64,000 bases of DNA from Arion vulgaris (GCA_020796225.1 CM036767.1:13730927-13794926), one strand, 5' to 3'. Positions 40,701 through 42,499 are shown, counted from the stretch's first letter. Numbers and translations are program-made. The notes: generated by a model not told the origin, from the sequence alone.

Positions 40701-40777
40701 CATTGGAATCCAGCTTGTTACAGATGGCTGAACTTTGCACTCACGACCCGGAACAAGTACAACTCAATCACAAGTAA
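5378..40777 (+). CDS. ChAT-like: Choline/carnitine acyltransferase gene (ChAT-like), 13 coding exons
   Basis: Enzymes of this family move an acyl group between coenzyme A and an alcohol such as choline or carnitine. Thirteen plus-strand exons with GT donors and AG acceptors join with consistent phases into 610 residues, or 619 if the ATG at 5378 is used; known ChAT and CrAT are about 600-640. Landmarks (619-residue numbering): LPKLPVP start, NRWMDKTIQ about 306-314, catalytic His about 329 in [20 protein letters not shown] about 414-425, YESAS 440-444, [10 protein letters not shown] 451-460, STS 541-543, [16 protein letters not shown] in the last exon. RRF..GRVD and SEGDL favour ChAT over CrAT, but D-L-H at 506-508 and V455 match neither, so the acyl acceptor is uncertain. 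One residue of the usual CoA-side GK..IK pair is Arg. Upstream coding exons could lie before the window. No promoter was identified. Confidence 0.93.
5785..5955. repeat. 27-bp-type tandem repeat in intron 1
   Basis: Units of CTACAATGTTAACA followed by TTCTCTCCATAC or ACCTCTCAATAT alternate about six times. Confidence 0.8.
6027..6145 (+). CDS. ChAT-like: ChAT-like exon 2
   Basis: Acceptor ctatag, donor atcag|gtagg. Starts in phase 0 and leaves two bases of an Arg codon. Encodes [16 protein letters not shown] and [12 protein letters not shown], the family block that follows the N-terminal helices (compare W..DMYL and SSPAVIF in ChAT). Confidence 0.93.
6190..6600. repeat. 34-bp tandem repeat in intron 2
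   Basis: About 11 units built on CACCTGTTTAGTTACTT and ATTACCTGTAGAAC. Every unit carries a CACCTG E-box sequence. Confidence 0.85.
6655..7525. repeat. GATGAT-rich minisatellite, about 870 bases
   Basis: Mostly 12-15-base units such as GATGATGTTAGTGATGAT and GCTAGGGATGAT. A block of about 85 bases near 6740 recurs near 6920, a 180-base higher period. Open frames on both strands are by-products of the missing stop codons. Confidence 0.95.
7642..7695 (+). CDS. ChAT-like: ChAT-like exon 3 (54 bases)
   Basis: Acceptor ttctcag, donor ac|gtaag. Completes the Arg codon and reads [18 protein letters not shown], the conserved RFAA.L..G.L..K..LD helix. The intron is invaded almost at once: the TSD of a MITE covers donor positions +4 to +11. 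Confidence 0.93.
7707..7869. mobile_element. hAT-type MITE copy 1, TSD AGTAACAC
   Basis: 163 bases with terminal inverted repeats of the CAGTGGCGGCTCGT / ACGAGCCGCCACTG type. A perfect 8-base duplication AGTAACAC lies at 7699-7706 and 7870-7877. The left TSD overlaps the exon 3 5' splice site. Confidence 0.95.
7922..8225 (-). mobile_element. LINE-B ORF tail
   Basis: Minus-strand [20 protein letters not shown], then [20 protein letters not shown], then [16 protein letters not shown]. It ends at a TATCT repeat (TATCTTATCTTATCTTA). The same family is at 31.95, and relatives are at 15.6, 32.4, 47.9 and 50.6 kb. Confidence 0.85.
8245..8890 (-). pseudogene. LINE-C RNase H and C-terminal fragment
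   Basis: Reverse complement reads [14 protein letters not shown], ...[20 protein letters not shown], then [15 protein letters not shown] and [20 protein letters not shown], then [16 protein letters not shown]. This is the RNase H end and Cys-rich tail of a jockey-type LINE. Small indels separate the frames. Confidence 0.8.
8891..9127. other. No recognisable feature
   Basis: Mixed-composition DNA between two LINE fragments. It contains a short GCATGCTGACGCTGCATGG-like inverted repeat near 9000 and ends with (TTCTTC)n and TATTGGT repeats that are the tail of LINE-I copy 1. Confidence 0.5.
9128..12739 (-). pseudogene. Nearly full ORF2 of a LINE with endonuclease, RT and RNase H (LINE-I copy 1)
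   Basis: Reads right to left. Endonuclease: WNCRSA, QET, GDFN and SDH motifs between 12640 and 11970. Reverse transcriptase: [35 protein letters not shown] and TFADDILIY between 11330 and 10620. RNase [30 protein letters not shown] and [15 protein letters not shown] between 9800 and 9400. A C-terminal CPEC knuckle sits near 9170 and a TAACCAA-type repeated tail at 9118-9150. This order with an RNase H is typical of I/Nimb-type non-LTR retrotransposons. About six frame changes break it; overlaps between the open segments are short, which suggests single-base indels in a fairly young copy. The N-terminus is Arg-rich. No ORF1 is visible upstream. Confidence 0.9.
12825..13172 (-). mobile_element. 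SINE-X copy split by a LINE-C tail
   Basis: Reverse complement carries the family text: GACATG..GTAAGAGGCGAC region, AAGCGTCGCATAAATCGGA, GTACAATCG and the CACAAAGAGTGGTTAACAAG end. It is interrupted at 12870-12969 by a LINE-C 3' end. Confidence 0.8.
12870..12969 (-). mobile_element. LINE-C 3' terminus inserted in SINE-X
   Basis: Reverse complement matches 17480-17575 (GGTGAAGACCTCAAGCG, TATGACACATACCGGAGTAG, then a GAAGAA tail). TGATTTGTATG flanks it at 12859-12869 and 12970-12980, an 11-base TSD. Confidence 0.85.
13298..13860 (-). mobile_element. LINE-R 3' end with (GAT)n tail
   Basis: Minus-strand [20 protein letters not shown], then an MWFYRR-type block, and a tail of ATGATG repeats (CATCATCATCATCAT on the plus strand at 13298). 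Other copies are at 37.7, 54.8, 55.7, 62.0 and 63.0 kb. RTE-type LINEs commonly end in such short repeats. Confidence 0.8.
13892..14054. mobile_element. hAT-type MITE copy 2, TSD CACACATG
   Basis: 163 bases, CAGTGGCGGCTCGTGAT at one end and ATGAGCCGCCACTG at the other. Perfect TSD at 13884-13891 and 14055-14062. Confidence 0.95.
14140..14690 (+). repeat. 42-bp minisatellite inside a tRNA-like sequence, about 11 copies
   Basis: Unit starts GCAATGGGAGCTATAAGAAA and contains TAACGCTTGTCTGC(A/T)GG. Left flank GAGAGCTAGTTGGTTGTCC and right flank GGGTTGTGGTTCAAATCC look like the two halves (box A and box B) of a tRNA-type head. The 14-residue open frame ([14 protein letters not shown]) follows from 42 being a multiple of three. 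Confidence 0.9.
14738..14880 (+). mobile_element. SINE-E copy
   Basis: GTGCGTCTGACCGAATGGAA, a box-B-like CCTGGTTCCATTCCC, then TCTGTCGGGGGCATAAAG and ACCTGAACAGTTTTGTGG. Related to copies at 37.0, 43.1 and 58.4 kb. The following 370 bases to 15254 are pyrimidine-rich without a clear feature. Confidence 0.7.
15255..15457 (+). mobile_element. SINE-A copy, TSD AATCACTCATTC
   Basis: tRNA-type head CCCAGCGTGTTCGTAGCGCG with box-B-like GGGTTCAATTCC, then a body with GGTGTTCGTGGCACCGAACC and CCGAAGAGCTGAAAGCTC and an A-rich tail. 12-base TSD at 15243-15254 and 15458-15469. Confidence 0.9.
15600..15826 (-). mobile_element. LINE-B-related ORF tail
   Basis: Reverse complement gives ...[24 protein letters not shown] text and the GTAACAGTGTGACGGCAA end seen at 32.5 and 50.8 kb. 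It ends about 40 bases before exon 4. Confidence 0.65.
15869..16043 (+). CDS. ChAT-like: ChAT-like exon 4
   Basis: Acceptor ggttttttccag, donor cag|gtaagg. Encodes [20 protein letters not shown], then [17 protein letters not shown] and YIVVACNNQ. These match the family G.PLCM.QYY.LFSS.R.PG block and the V.V..NNQ strand. Ends in phase 0. Confidence 0.95.
16191..16472. repeat. (GGAT)n tetranucleotide array, about 280 bases
   Basis: GATGGATG repeats with occasional GATA units at the edges and inside. The long open frames on both strands (IHPS and DGWM repeats) come from the repeat. Confidence 0.98.
16500..17089. other. AT-rich intron DNA with a small tandem repeat
   Basis: 16670-16765 has four loose copies of AACTGGGAAAACAAGCTAAA. 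The remainder of this 590-base stretch of intron 4 shows nothing recognisable. Confidence 0.6.
17090..17170 (+). mobile_element. LINE-I 3' fragment
   Basis: GATCGGAGCACCTATGG and GTCCGGAGTGCAATGA match the Cys-knuckle end of LINE-I near 9165-9200. Confidence 0.5.
17290..17575 (+). mobile_element. LINE-C C-terminal fragment
   Basis: In one plus frame it reads [20 protein letters not shown], then [20 protein letters not shown] and ends in a GAAGAAGAAG tail. It corresponds to CPCK...EHVLQDC at 8.4 kb and gives the complete 3' terminus of that family. Confidence 0.8.
17576..18060 (-). pseudogene. hAT transposase C-terminal (dimerisation) fragment
   Basis: Minus strand reads [20 protein letters not shown] and [19 protein letters not shown]. 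The (L)[14 protein letters not shown] pattern is the hAT family C-terminal dimerisation block. A SINE-B separates it from a more N-terminal piece at 18349-18640. Confidence 0.85.
18072..18337 (-). mobile_element. SINE-B copy inside a hAT transposase, TSD AGCTTTTTGTA
   Basis: Reverse complement has the tRNA-like head GTAGTTGTTAGTGAACTCGC with GGGTTCAACTCC box B, then the body GACCGCGACGGCCCTCAGG. Perfect 11-base TSD at 18061-18071 and 18338-18348. Confidence 0.95.
18349..18640 (-). pseudogene. hAT transposase fragment N-terminal to the SINE-B
   Basis: Minus-strand [20 protein letters not shown], then [20 protein letters not shown]. It joins the dimerisation fragment once the SINE is taken out. 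DNA from 18641 to 19210 is AT-rich with short degenerate AATGCTAAAT motifs and nothing else recognised. Confidence 0.6.
19223..19435 (+). mobile_element. SINE-A copy, TSD CTAAC(G/A)GTGGCC
   Basis: Head GTCCAGCGTGTTCGTAGCGC, box-B-like GGGTTCAATTCC, body CCGAAGAGCTGAAAGCTC, A-rich tail. TSD at 19211-19222 and 19436-19447 differs by one base. 19448-19827 is unannotated AT-rich intron leading into exon 5. Confidence 0.9.
19828..20002 (+). CDS. ChAT-like: ChAT-like exon 5
   Basis: Acceptor catgtag, donor caag|gtatgt. Encodes FYKVDV, then [13 protein letters not shown] and [20 protein letters not shown], the family F.LDV... and P.VGILTS..R..WA..R blocks. SEGDL is the ChAT-type wording. Leaves one base of the next codon. 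Confidence 0.95.
20109..20268. mobile_element. hAT-type MITE copy 3
   Basis: CAGTAGCGGCTCGTGATAAT to GACGAGTCGCCACTG. Flanking octamers GTTTCAGT and TTTTCAGT differ at one base. Lies 106 bases into intron 5. Confidence 0.9.
20555..20647. repeat. (CT)n microsatellite
   Basis: Pure CT repeats with a few TT and AT interruptions; a shorter CT run lies at 20355-20372. Confidence 0.95.
20790..20936 (+). mobile_element. LINE-C Cys-rich tail fragment
   Basis: Shares CACTGCAGTCTCAGAGCAC and TGTGGAGCACCAAAGCAG with 17310-17400, with frame breaks. Confidence 0.75.
20965..21126. mobile_element. hAT-type MITE copy 4, TSD CTATTAAG
   Basis: 162 bases between perfect octamers at 20957-20964 and 21127-21134. 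Intron DNA to 21356 contains a degenerate direct repeat around TTTTCTTGATAAAGACCTAT. Confidence 0.95.
21357..21553 (+). CDS. ChAT-like: ChAT-like exon 6
   Basis: Acceptor taacag, donor cag|gtatcc. Encodes [22 protein letters not shown] and [19 protein letters not shown]. The last is the family HG.G...N.ANRW.DK..Q block that leads to the catalytic strand. Ends in phase 0. Confidence 0.95.
21605..22135 (+). mobile_element. SINE-X2/LINE chimera copy 1
   Basis: Begins CCCGAGTGGTTACCGGGCCC, shares GTCGTAAGAGGCGGCTA with SINE-X, then continues into coding-like text [28 protein letters not shown] resembling a LINE-C-type C-terminus, and ends with a GAAGAAGAAG tail. The same junction is present at 33.5-34.3 kb. 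Confidence 0.75.
22150..22565. repeat. 49-bp minisatellite, about 8 copies
   Basis: Unit contains TTCTTTTCTTCCGTTGGTAT and ATCATTCGCCCTGATA. Variants are CCGTTG/CCGTTA and TTTCC/TTTCT. Confidence 0.95.
22612..22868 (+). mobile_element. SINE-X copy
   Basis: Family text AGTAACACTGCGACGTACAA, GACATGTCATAGGAGACGAC, TAAATAAAAAGCG, GTACAATCGCTCTTAGG, tail GAAGAAGAAG. Confidence 0.85.
22875..22950. repeat. (GATT)n microsatellite
   Basis: About 17 perfect TGAT units. Confidence 0.98.
23095..23215. repeat. 31-bp tandem repeat, about 4 copies
   Basis: Unit ACAACCCTATGACGTTCGAA plus TCGATGACCGA. It is followed by a LINE-A scrap at 23216-23280 (minus, [14 protein letters not shown]) and by small CAGCAGTGAAATCATACAAA repeats. 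Confidence 0.9.
23500..23585. repeat. Short tandem repeat before exon 7
   Basis: Four units of TTATTGTTGTGACATC(A/G)C. It ends about 40 bases before the exon 7 acceptor. Confidence 0.85.
23625..23725 (+). CDS. ChAT-like: ChAT-like exon 7 (catalytic histidine)
   Basis: Acceptor ctctttctcag, donor aat|gtaagt. Encodes [20 protein letters not shown] and then [13 protein letters not shown]. The His of MEHS (about residue 329) aligns with the active-site His of ChAT and CrAT. Leaves two bases (AT), completed to Met by exon 8. A SINE-B sits at +19 from this donor. Confidence 0.95.
23744..24012 (-). mobile_element. SINE-B copy just inside intron 7
   Basis: Minus-strand copy of SINE-B with head GTAGTTGTTAGTGAACTCGC and tail TTTATTTA. 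TSD ACAT(C/G)AATGAAG at 23732-23743 and 24013-24024. It begins 19 bases after the exon 7 boundary. Confidence 0.93.
24058..24150 (+). mobile_element. tRNA-like SINE head fragment
   Basis: TTAGCGAAGTGGTTAGACAG, then AATGGATTCGAAACTAGACC, a box A/box B pair without a recognisable body. Confidence 0.55.
24406..24567. mobile_element. hAT-type MITE copy 5, TSD CTCGAACG
   Basis: Left end diverged (CAGGGCGCTCGTCATTAGGG), right end ACGAGCCGCCACTG. Perfect octamers at 24398-24405 and 24568-24575. From 24576 to 25230 no feature was recognised. Confidence 0.93.
25233..25268. repeat. (AT)n microsatellite
   Basis: Pure AT dinucleotides, directly before the purine tract. Confidence 0.95.
25290..25690. 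repeat. Polypurine GAA/GAAAG tract, about 390 bases
   Basis: Almost only A and G on the plus strand, built from AGAAGAAG, GAAAAGGAAG and AAGAAAGGAA. Open frames on the minus strand (F/L/S-rich) are compositional. Confidence 0.97.
25756..26097. mobile_element. SPIN-like hAT element, long copy
   Basis: 342 bases with terminal inverted repeats CAGTGGTTCTCAACCTTCC and AGGTTGAGAACCACTG. Internal text such as TTTAATACAGTTCCTAATG and CCCCAAAGAGTCGCGACC agrees with my recollection of the SPIN/URR1 group of hAT transposons. ATCTAGAC is present at 25747-25754 (one extra T before the element) and at 26098-26105. No coding capacity. Confidence 0.85.
26145..26270 (+). CDS. ChAT-like: ChAT-like exon 8
   Basis: Acceptor aaaactgaccag, donor acag|gtgag. 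The acceptor was chosen because it alone joins the AT of exon 7 in frame and reads [20 protein letters not shown], then [25 protein letters not shown] is the family signature after the catalytic loop. The first 15 residues are poorly conserved, so the exact acceptor is slightly less certain than the others. Confidence 0.87.
26365..26530. mobile_element. hAT-type MITE copy 6, TSD GTATTTGA
   Basis: 166 bases between perfect octamers at 26357-26364 and 26531-26538. An (AT)n run follows at 26538-26585. It lies 94 bases into intron 8. Confidence 0.95.
26880..27490 (+). pseudogene. Reverse transcriptase fragment (fingers/palm)
   Basis: Reads [61 protein letters not shown] and, in the next frame, [22 protein letters not shown] motifs A (FVDL.K.FDTV) and B (GVKQGC) are visible. 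At least two frame breaks; the FADD box is missing. Confidence 0.88.
27727..27992 (+). mobile_element. SINE-B copy
   Basis: Head GTAGCGTAGTTGTTAGTGAA with GGGTTCAACTCC, then GACCGCGACGGCTCTCAGG and TATATACCACGAGGTATG. This plus-strand copy gives the orientation of the family. Confidence 0.92.
28020..28400 (-). mobile_element. LINE-A ORF tail
   Basis: Minus-strand [20 protein letters not shown], then [20 protein letters not shown], then HLAYE. Also contains the upstream [16 protein letters not shown] block near 28310-28360. Confidence 0.85.
28512..28740 (-). mobile_element. SINE-D copy, TSD GTGAACTATTA
   Basis: Reverse complement of 44703-44950. Box-B-like GAGTTCGAATCACGC is present in reverse. 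Perfect 11-base TSD at 28501-28511 and 28741-28751. 28752-29150 holds nothing recognised. Confidence 0.92.
29150..29600. repeat. Degenerate tandem repeats in intron 8
   Basis: Units of TTCTAATGTTACTAGATGGG and ACTAGTGTTTTACTATTTAT, decaying towards 29600. The next 770 bases to 30370 contain a TATATG run at 29670-29700 and otherwise nothing recognised. Confidence 0.8.
30372..30625 (+). mobile_element. SINE-X copy
   Basis: GCCGGGGGCCCACAAGTGG, GTAACACTGCGACCTACAAG, GCATGTCGTAAGAGGCAACT, ACAGAGTGGTTAACAAGTGG, tail GAAGAAGAAG. It ends about 105 bases before exon 9. Confidence 0.88.
30734..30856 (+). CDS. ChAT-like: ChAT-like exon 9 (CoA-binding block)
   Basis: Acceptor tcatttcag, donor tacaa|gtaagtg. 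Encodes [20 protein letters not shown] and [24 protein letters not shown](F/Y)IQ.ALQL.YY is a family hallmark. In CrAT two Lys in this stretch (GK..xK) contact the CoA phosphate; here the first is Arg and the second is kept. The last 20 bases plus the donor are the seed of the minisatellite that follows. Confidence 0.95.
30857..31707 (+). repeat. Minisatellite copying the exon 9 end and its 5' splice site, 12 extra units
   Basis: Each unit of about 65-75 bases holds a CT-rich tract, TTTCCCACTCAG (9 units) or TTTCCCACTCAA (3 units), then (T/C)(T/C)ACAGTTGA(C/T)TTATTACAA and GTAAGTG. The last part is exon 9 codons plus the donor. So every unit carries a 5' splice site, and nine carry a strong-looking 3' splice site 20 bases upstream of it. 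Confidence 0.95.
31779..31917 (+). CDS. ChAT-like: ChAT-like exon 10 (substrate pocket)
   Basis: Acceptor cgttggcag, donor acg|gtgag. Encodes [20 protein letters not shown] and then [33 protein letters not shown] is the strongest family motif. The RVD wording is ChAT-like (CrAT has RTDT), but ChAT has Asn where this protein has the second Val. Ends in phase 0. Confidence 0.95.
31950..32270 (-). mobile_element. LINE-B ORF tail
   Basis: Minus-strand [55 protein letters not shown]. It begins with a TATCT repeat, 33 bases after the exon 10 donor. Confidence 0.85.
32271..32560 (+). mobile_element. LINE-B-related fragments, mixed orientation
   Basis: 32380-32560 on the plus strand reads ...[12 protein letters not shown] and ends GTAGCAACCCGGTAGCAGTG plus GAAGAA, as in the 50.6 kb copy. 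32290-32380 is on the minus strand with frame breaks. Confidence 0.6.
32573..32739. mobile_element. hAT-type MITE copy 7, TSD AATACAAC
   Basis: 167 bases between perfect octamers at 32565-32572 and 32740-32747. Confidence 0.95.
32868..33111 (+). mobile_element. SINE-C copy with 17-base TSD
   Basis: tRNA-like head TGTGACTGAGTGGTTAAGCC with GGGTTCGCATCC box B; body AGAGACCCCTAGGATTGTTT and CATTTCTGCGGAGGGGACC. TSD ACAGAATGTAACTGTAA at 32851-32867 and 33112-33128. Confidence 0.95.
33112..33425. repeat. About 75-bp tandem repeat, 4 copies
   Basis: Units contain CAGAATGTAACTGTAACCTC, AAGGTATAACTACAGACATG and TAACAGTACCCACATG. The first unit begins in the right TSD of the SINE-C. Confidence 0.93.
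33527..34310 (+). mobile_element. SINE-X2/LINE chimera copy 2, with an 88-bp tail repeated 4 times
   Basis: Same layout and junction as 21605-22135. The tail block (ATGGCGTGGCTGATAATCTG, AGACGGCTGCCTTTATTAGA) is present four times, then GAAGAAGAAT. Confidence 0.8.
34390..34605. repeat. 34-bp tandem repeat, about 6 copies
   Basis: Unit CGTTAAACGAGGCACCACGT plus TAAGTGAGACATAT, with shortened units. Confidence 0.93.
34811..34873 (+). CDS. ChAT-like: ChAT-like exon 11 (63 bases)
   Basis: Acceptor atttcccag, donor gac|gtaagt. Encodes 21 residues, [20 protein letters not shown] and D, matching the helix that carries the ...A...Q..YT family pattern. A SINE-X begins at +14 of the following intron. 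Confidence 0.92.
34887..35138 (-). mobile_element. SINE-X copy just inside intron 11
   Basis: Reverse complement carries the family text and a GAAGAAG tail. TSD GTACATC(T/A)T at 34878-34886 and 35139-35147. It starts at +14 of the intron. 35148-35343 is plain intron DNA. Confidence 0.85.
35362..35900 (-). mobile_element. 5'-truncated LINE-S insertion with 18-base TSD
   Basis: Minus-strand [59 protein letters not shown]: the C-terminal part of a non-LTR RT. Tail is a TAAC repeat (TTAGTTAGTTAG on the plus strand). TSD AATACTGATATACCTTAG at 35344-35361 and 35901-35918. Confidence 0.95.
35963..36436. repeat. (TGTTG)n pentanucleotide array, about 470 bases
   Basis: TGTTG with clustered TGCGT variants near 36072-36100, 36155-36170 and 36230-36285 and a short irregular core near 36305-36350. 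Confidence 0.98.
36580..36950 (+). mobile_element. LINE-A ORF tail
   Basis: Plus-strand [40 protein letters not shown], then [20 protein letters not shown] after frame breaks, and a GATGATGATG tail. Confidence 0.85.
37008..37205 (+). mobile_element. SINE-E copy
   Basis: GTGTCTGGTCGAACGGGTTA, box-B-like CTGGGTTCAATTCATGG, TTTCCTCTCGAGGGCAT, ACCACCCT at the end. Confidence 0.75.
37229..37605 (+). mobile_element. SINE-A copy with its head repeated seven times
   Basis: Seven 30-base units of AGCCTGTCTGCCCAGCGTGT plus TCGTAACTGG, then a full SINE-A body (GGGTTCAATTCC, GGTGTTCGTGTCAC, A-rich tail). CCAGGACTGG and CCAGGTCTGG flank it as a possible TSD. Confidence 0.9.
37708..38240 (-). mobile_element. 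LINE-R ORF tail
   Basis: Minus-strand [50 protein letters not shown] and [20 protein letters not shown]. Confidence 0.88.
38303..38390 (+). repeat. 28-bp tandem repeat at the exon 12 acceptor, 3 copies
   Basis: Units of AGATTTACATGAATCTATTT plus ATGTTGAC. The first unit boundary reads TTCTATGTTGACAG behind a T-run, a second good 3' splice site 84 bases before the real one. Confidence 0.9.
38395..38532 (+). CDS. ChAT-like: ChAT-like exon 12
   Basis: Acceptor ttatgttgacag, donor agccag|gtatg. Encodes [20 protein letters not shown], then [20 protein letters not shown] and Q. The G.(A/G)(I/F)D.HLL.L block carries Arg in CrAT (carnitine carboxylate) and Asn in ChAT; here it is Leu (about residue 507). 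The STS motif is intact. Two upstream duplicates of the acceptor region lie in the 28-bp repeats before the exon. Confidence 0.95.
38592..39105 (-). mobile_element. SINE-X copy split by a SINE-X2
   Basis: Outer element: CTTCAAACGCTCCATATCGA at one end, GTCGCAGTGTTACTATTTG at the other, both family text in reverse complement. Confidence 0.8.
38756..39008 (-). mobile_element. SINE-X2 nested in SINE-X, TSD CACCTACCTT
   Basis: Reverse complement GCCGCCCGAGTGGTCACCGG, CAAATTTGGGGTGTAAAGAA, GTCGTAGGAGGCGACTAAG, GAAGAAG tail. TSD at 38746-38755 and 39009-39018. A second short-form copy is at 58.8-59.06 kb. Confidence 0.9.
39135..39545 (-). repeat. 26-bp minisatellite born in a LINE ORF, about 15 copies
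   Basis: Plus-strand unit CACTTCTTTCTTGAACGCTT plus TGCTTC. Reverse complement is GAAGCAAAG..TTCAAGAAAG, which is LINE-T codons (compare GGATGCAAAGGGTTCAAGAA at 39700). All three minus frames stay open, giving Lys/Arg-rich shadow ORFs. Confidence 0.95.
39546..39598 (-). mobile_element. LINE-T fragment, minus orientation
   Basis: Minus-strand [19 protein letters not shown], directly feeding the 26-bp array and facing the plus-strand copy across an (AT)n spacer. Confidence 0.8.
39607..39885 (+). mobile_element. LINE-T ORF terminus
   Basis: Plus-strand [60 protein letters not shown], stop, then ATAACGGTACGAGAGGAAT. Degraded relatives are at 39898-40015 (minus) and 47355-47625 (plus). Confidence 0.88.
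39898..40015 (-). mobile_element. LINE-T fragment, minus orientation
   Basis: Reverse complement encodes [12 protein letters not shown] and ALKW-like text next to GGGTTCAAGAAA. Confidence 0.65.
40140..40412 (+). mobile_element. SINE-X copy in intron 12
   Basis: GTGTGGTGCCGGGGCCCGCA, AGGCATGTCGTAAGAGGCGG, GTACAATCGCTCTTTG, tail GAAGAAGAAG. Confidence 0.9.
40430..40530 (-). mobile_element. Small LINE fragment next to the exon 13 acceptor
   Basis: Minus-strand [20 protein letters not shown] resembles KLYSIKTNLRISNSNVVSI at 4.95 kb. It ends about 20 bases from the exon 13 acceptor, so it probably contributes the local AT-rich context. Confidence 0.6.
40550..40777 (+). CDS. ChAT-like: ChAT-like exon 13 (terminal exon)
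   Basis: Acceptor ccttgttatcag. Encodes [20 protein letters not shown], then [20 protein letters not shown], and ends ...PEQVQLNHK with TAA at 40775-40777. GYG.VVP.GYG.CYNP is the family C-terminal signature. There is no C-terminal peroxisomal tripeptide of the AKL/SKL type, unlike CrAT, which is consistent with a cytosolic enzyme. No convincing AATAAA was seen in the next 600 bases. Confidence 0.95.
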   Translation, partial: VPTISDYWMGYGAVVPDGYGCCYNPQSDHITFSVAAFFSCPDTSSDMFANTLESSLLQMAELCTHDPEQVQLNHK

Positions 40778-41384
40778 ACAGTAGCAACAACACCTGATAG
40801 ATGCGAACATCATGTGGTCAACGGTTACTATGAACCGTGGTCTTTTTTTTAAAATTGAGTCCACAACGAAAAAACACGTAAATAACAATGTCGGATTCAC
40901 CAAGGGATGTAACCATAGTAATTTTATGTGTCCTTAATTATGCATTGCTTCCCTTCAATTCTTAGAATTTAATACTACTACTACCATAAATTCACATATA
41001 TCTGCACTATACCGCTGATTCTTAATGCGGTAGTGAATTAACTACAACTGCAATGATGTATTGTTGTATCGTCTGACAGCAATAGCAATAACATGTATTG
41101 TTGTAACAGTTGCTTCCCCACCCTCCATCTGCAAGATGTATTGTTGTATCCAGGCCCGTGCGGTATATATTCTCAGTATGATGCAAGTCTTCGAAATGCC
41201 GCCCCATAAATCTTTTTTCTTTAAAATAACCTTTAATTGTAATTTTTATTTTGTTGTTTATGCCGCCCCATTACGGGCCGCCTGATGAGGCCGCTTCTCT
41301 GTGTCATAGCACGGTGCGGTCCTGGTTGTATCATCTGACCCCAATATTTATTGTCTGAATTCTCTGCACAGAGTTCATTCTTAT
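40778..41384. other. 3' flank of the ChAT-like gene
   Basis: Presumed 3' UTR and flank. Contains repeated TGTATTGTTGTA blocks at 41054-41150. A canonical AATAAA was not found here. No other feature. Confidence 0.5.
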
Positions 41385-41467
41385 TGTTAATATTTGTTGG
41401 CCTACAGGCTCTGATATAACCAAAACAAGGCACGCCTTAGGGTGAAAAGAGCGGTTATGTAGTGGCA
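41385..41467 (+). mobile_element. SINE-F left part, interrupted by piggyBac
   Basis: TTTGTTGGCCTACAGGCTCT, GATATAACCAAAACAAGGC, CGCCTTAGGGTGAAAAGAGC, then an inverted piece GGTTATGTAGTGGCATTAA. Confidence 0.8.
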
Positions 41468-41471
41468 TTAA

Positions 41472-42381
41472 CCCTTTGGTCCCCAGCACGTCAAAAAAAA
41501 ATTACCTCATAAAAAACACTAAAAGGGGAATAACTCCTCAAAAACGCAACATGTCTTTCTAAAAATTAATAATAATAAAACTATTGCTTGTAGAACATTC
41601 AAATAATGAGCAACAATACTGTGAACTGGATAAAGTTTCACAAGAAATTATACCCATAAAGATGTAATTCTGCAGATAAACCTTAATTTCGGCAGCAGTT
41701 ACTGCGTCCCACTTTGAATCAATTTTCCCAGCTCTTTTCTGGCGTTGATCAGCGTACAAATTCAAAATACTGCTCCTCAAAAATTAAGCTGAAATAATCG
41801 AATGGTTCTGCACCTTCCTCTAGTGTATGAGAAGGCCCACTCTCTTCCATAAATGGCTCCACAACTAATGGGGAAGTGGTATCACTCCAACCATCCCTGT
41901 CAACAACGGGCACAGGGTCGGTCTCCTCGATGTCGGAAGAAAAATCCTCAAAATCTAATTGAACATCGTGGTCGACAGGTTCAGCTTCGTCGTCACTGGA
42001 CAATTCAACATCACTCTCAGAATCACAAGATCTAATGTAATCCCCTATCTCACCTAGCTGCATGAAATGTCCTTCAAACTCAAAGTCCTCACTTTAACTA
42101 TCGGTATTGAAATTAGAAGCCATTTCCAAAAAAAAATTTCGAACTACGAAGCACAATTTATAAAATTCACAAAGAAATACTAGCTCCGATCAGTTTTCGG
42201 CGTGAAATAAGGAAAATTTCCTGCGGTTCGTCCTACTTATAGGTCACAGTTCAAGCTATATAAAATTTGACTTTCGTTTTATTTAGCGAATTCTTCCGAA
42301 ACAATATAAAAAAACCCGTATATTTCCGTATACGGCGCCCTACGGTAAACCCGTATATTTCCGTATATGGCGGCCAAAGGG
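41472..42381 (-). mobile_element. piggyBac-type relic, 910 bases, TTAA on both sides
   Basis: Ends CCCTTTGGTCCCC and (in reverse complement) CCCTTTGGCCGCC. TTAA at 41468-41471 and 42382-42385. Near one end ACCCGTATATTTCCGTATA is repeated. Only the transposase N-terminus is left. Confidence 0.92.
41559..42123 (-). pseudogene. piggyBac transposase N-terminal fragment
   Basis: Minus-strand reading begins MASNFNTDS then a stop, continues SEDFEFEGHFMQLGEIGDYI with an acidic segment (SDVELSSDDEAEPVD), then FDYFSLIFEEQYFEFV and, after a frame break near 41775, NLYADQRQKRAGKIDSKW and TAAEIKVYLQNYIFMGI. The acidic N-terminus followed by F..(I/L)F.......ETN-like and W...T..EIK.(F/Y)L....MGI is the piggyBac pattern. 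The catalytic domain is absent. Confidence 0.85.
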
Positions 42382-42450
42382 TTAAAGTCTCTTTAAGCCG
42401 AGGCACGCTCTTTTCACCCTAAGGCGTGCCTCGGCTTAAAGAGACTTTAA
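42382..42450. repeat. Perfect 27-base inverted repeat with 15-base loop
   Basis: Arm 42382-42408 (TTAAAGTCTCTTTAAGCCGA plus GGCACGC) is the exact reverse complement of 42424-42450. It is a fold-back of SINE-F sequence at the piggyBac border. Confidence 0.97.
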
Positions 42451-42478
42451 TGCCACTACATAACAAACAAAACATTTA
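42451..42478 (+). mobile_element. SINE-F 3' end
   Basis: TGCCACTACATAACAAACAA, the usual SINE-F end. Its reverse complement stands left of the piggyBac relic. Confidence 0.75.
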
Positions 42479-42499
42479 TTGTTATATCATCTGAACATA

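Noticed and set aside
5378..40777. Carnitine O-acetyltransferase or octanoyltransferase instead of ChAT-like
   Set aside because: The carnitine-binding Arg is Leu, RTDT is RVDV, and there is no peroxisomal tail; the wording elsewhere (SEGDL, RRF..GRVD) is ChAT-type. Kept as ChAT-like with substrate open.
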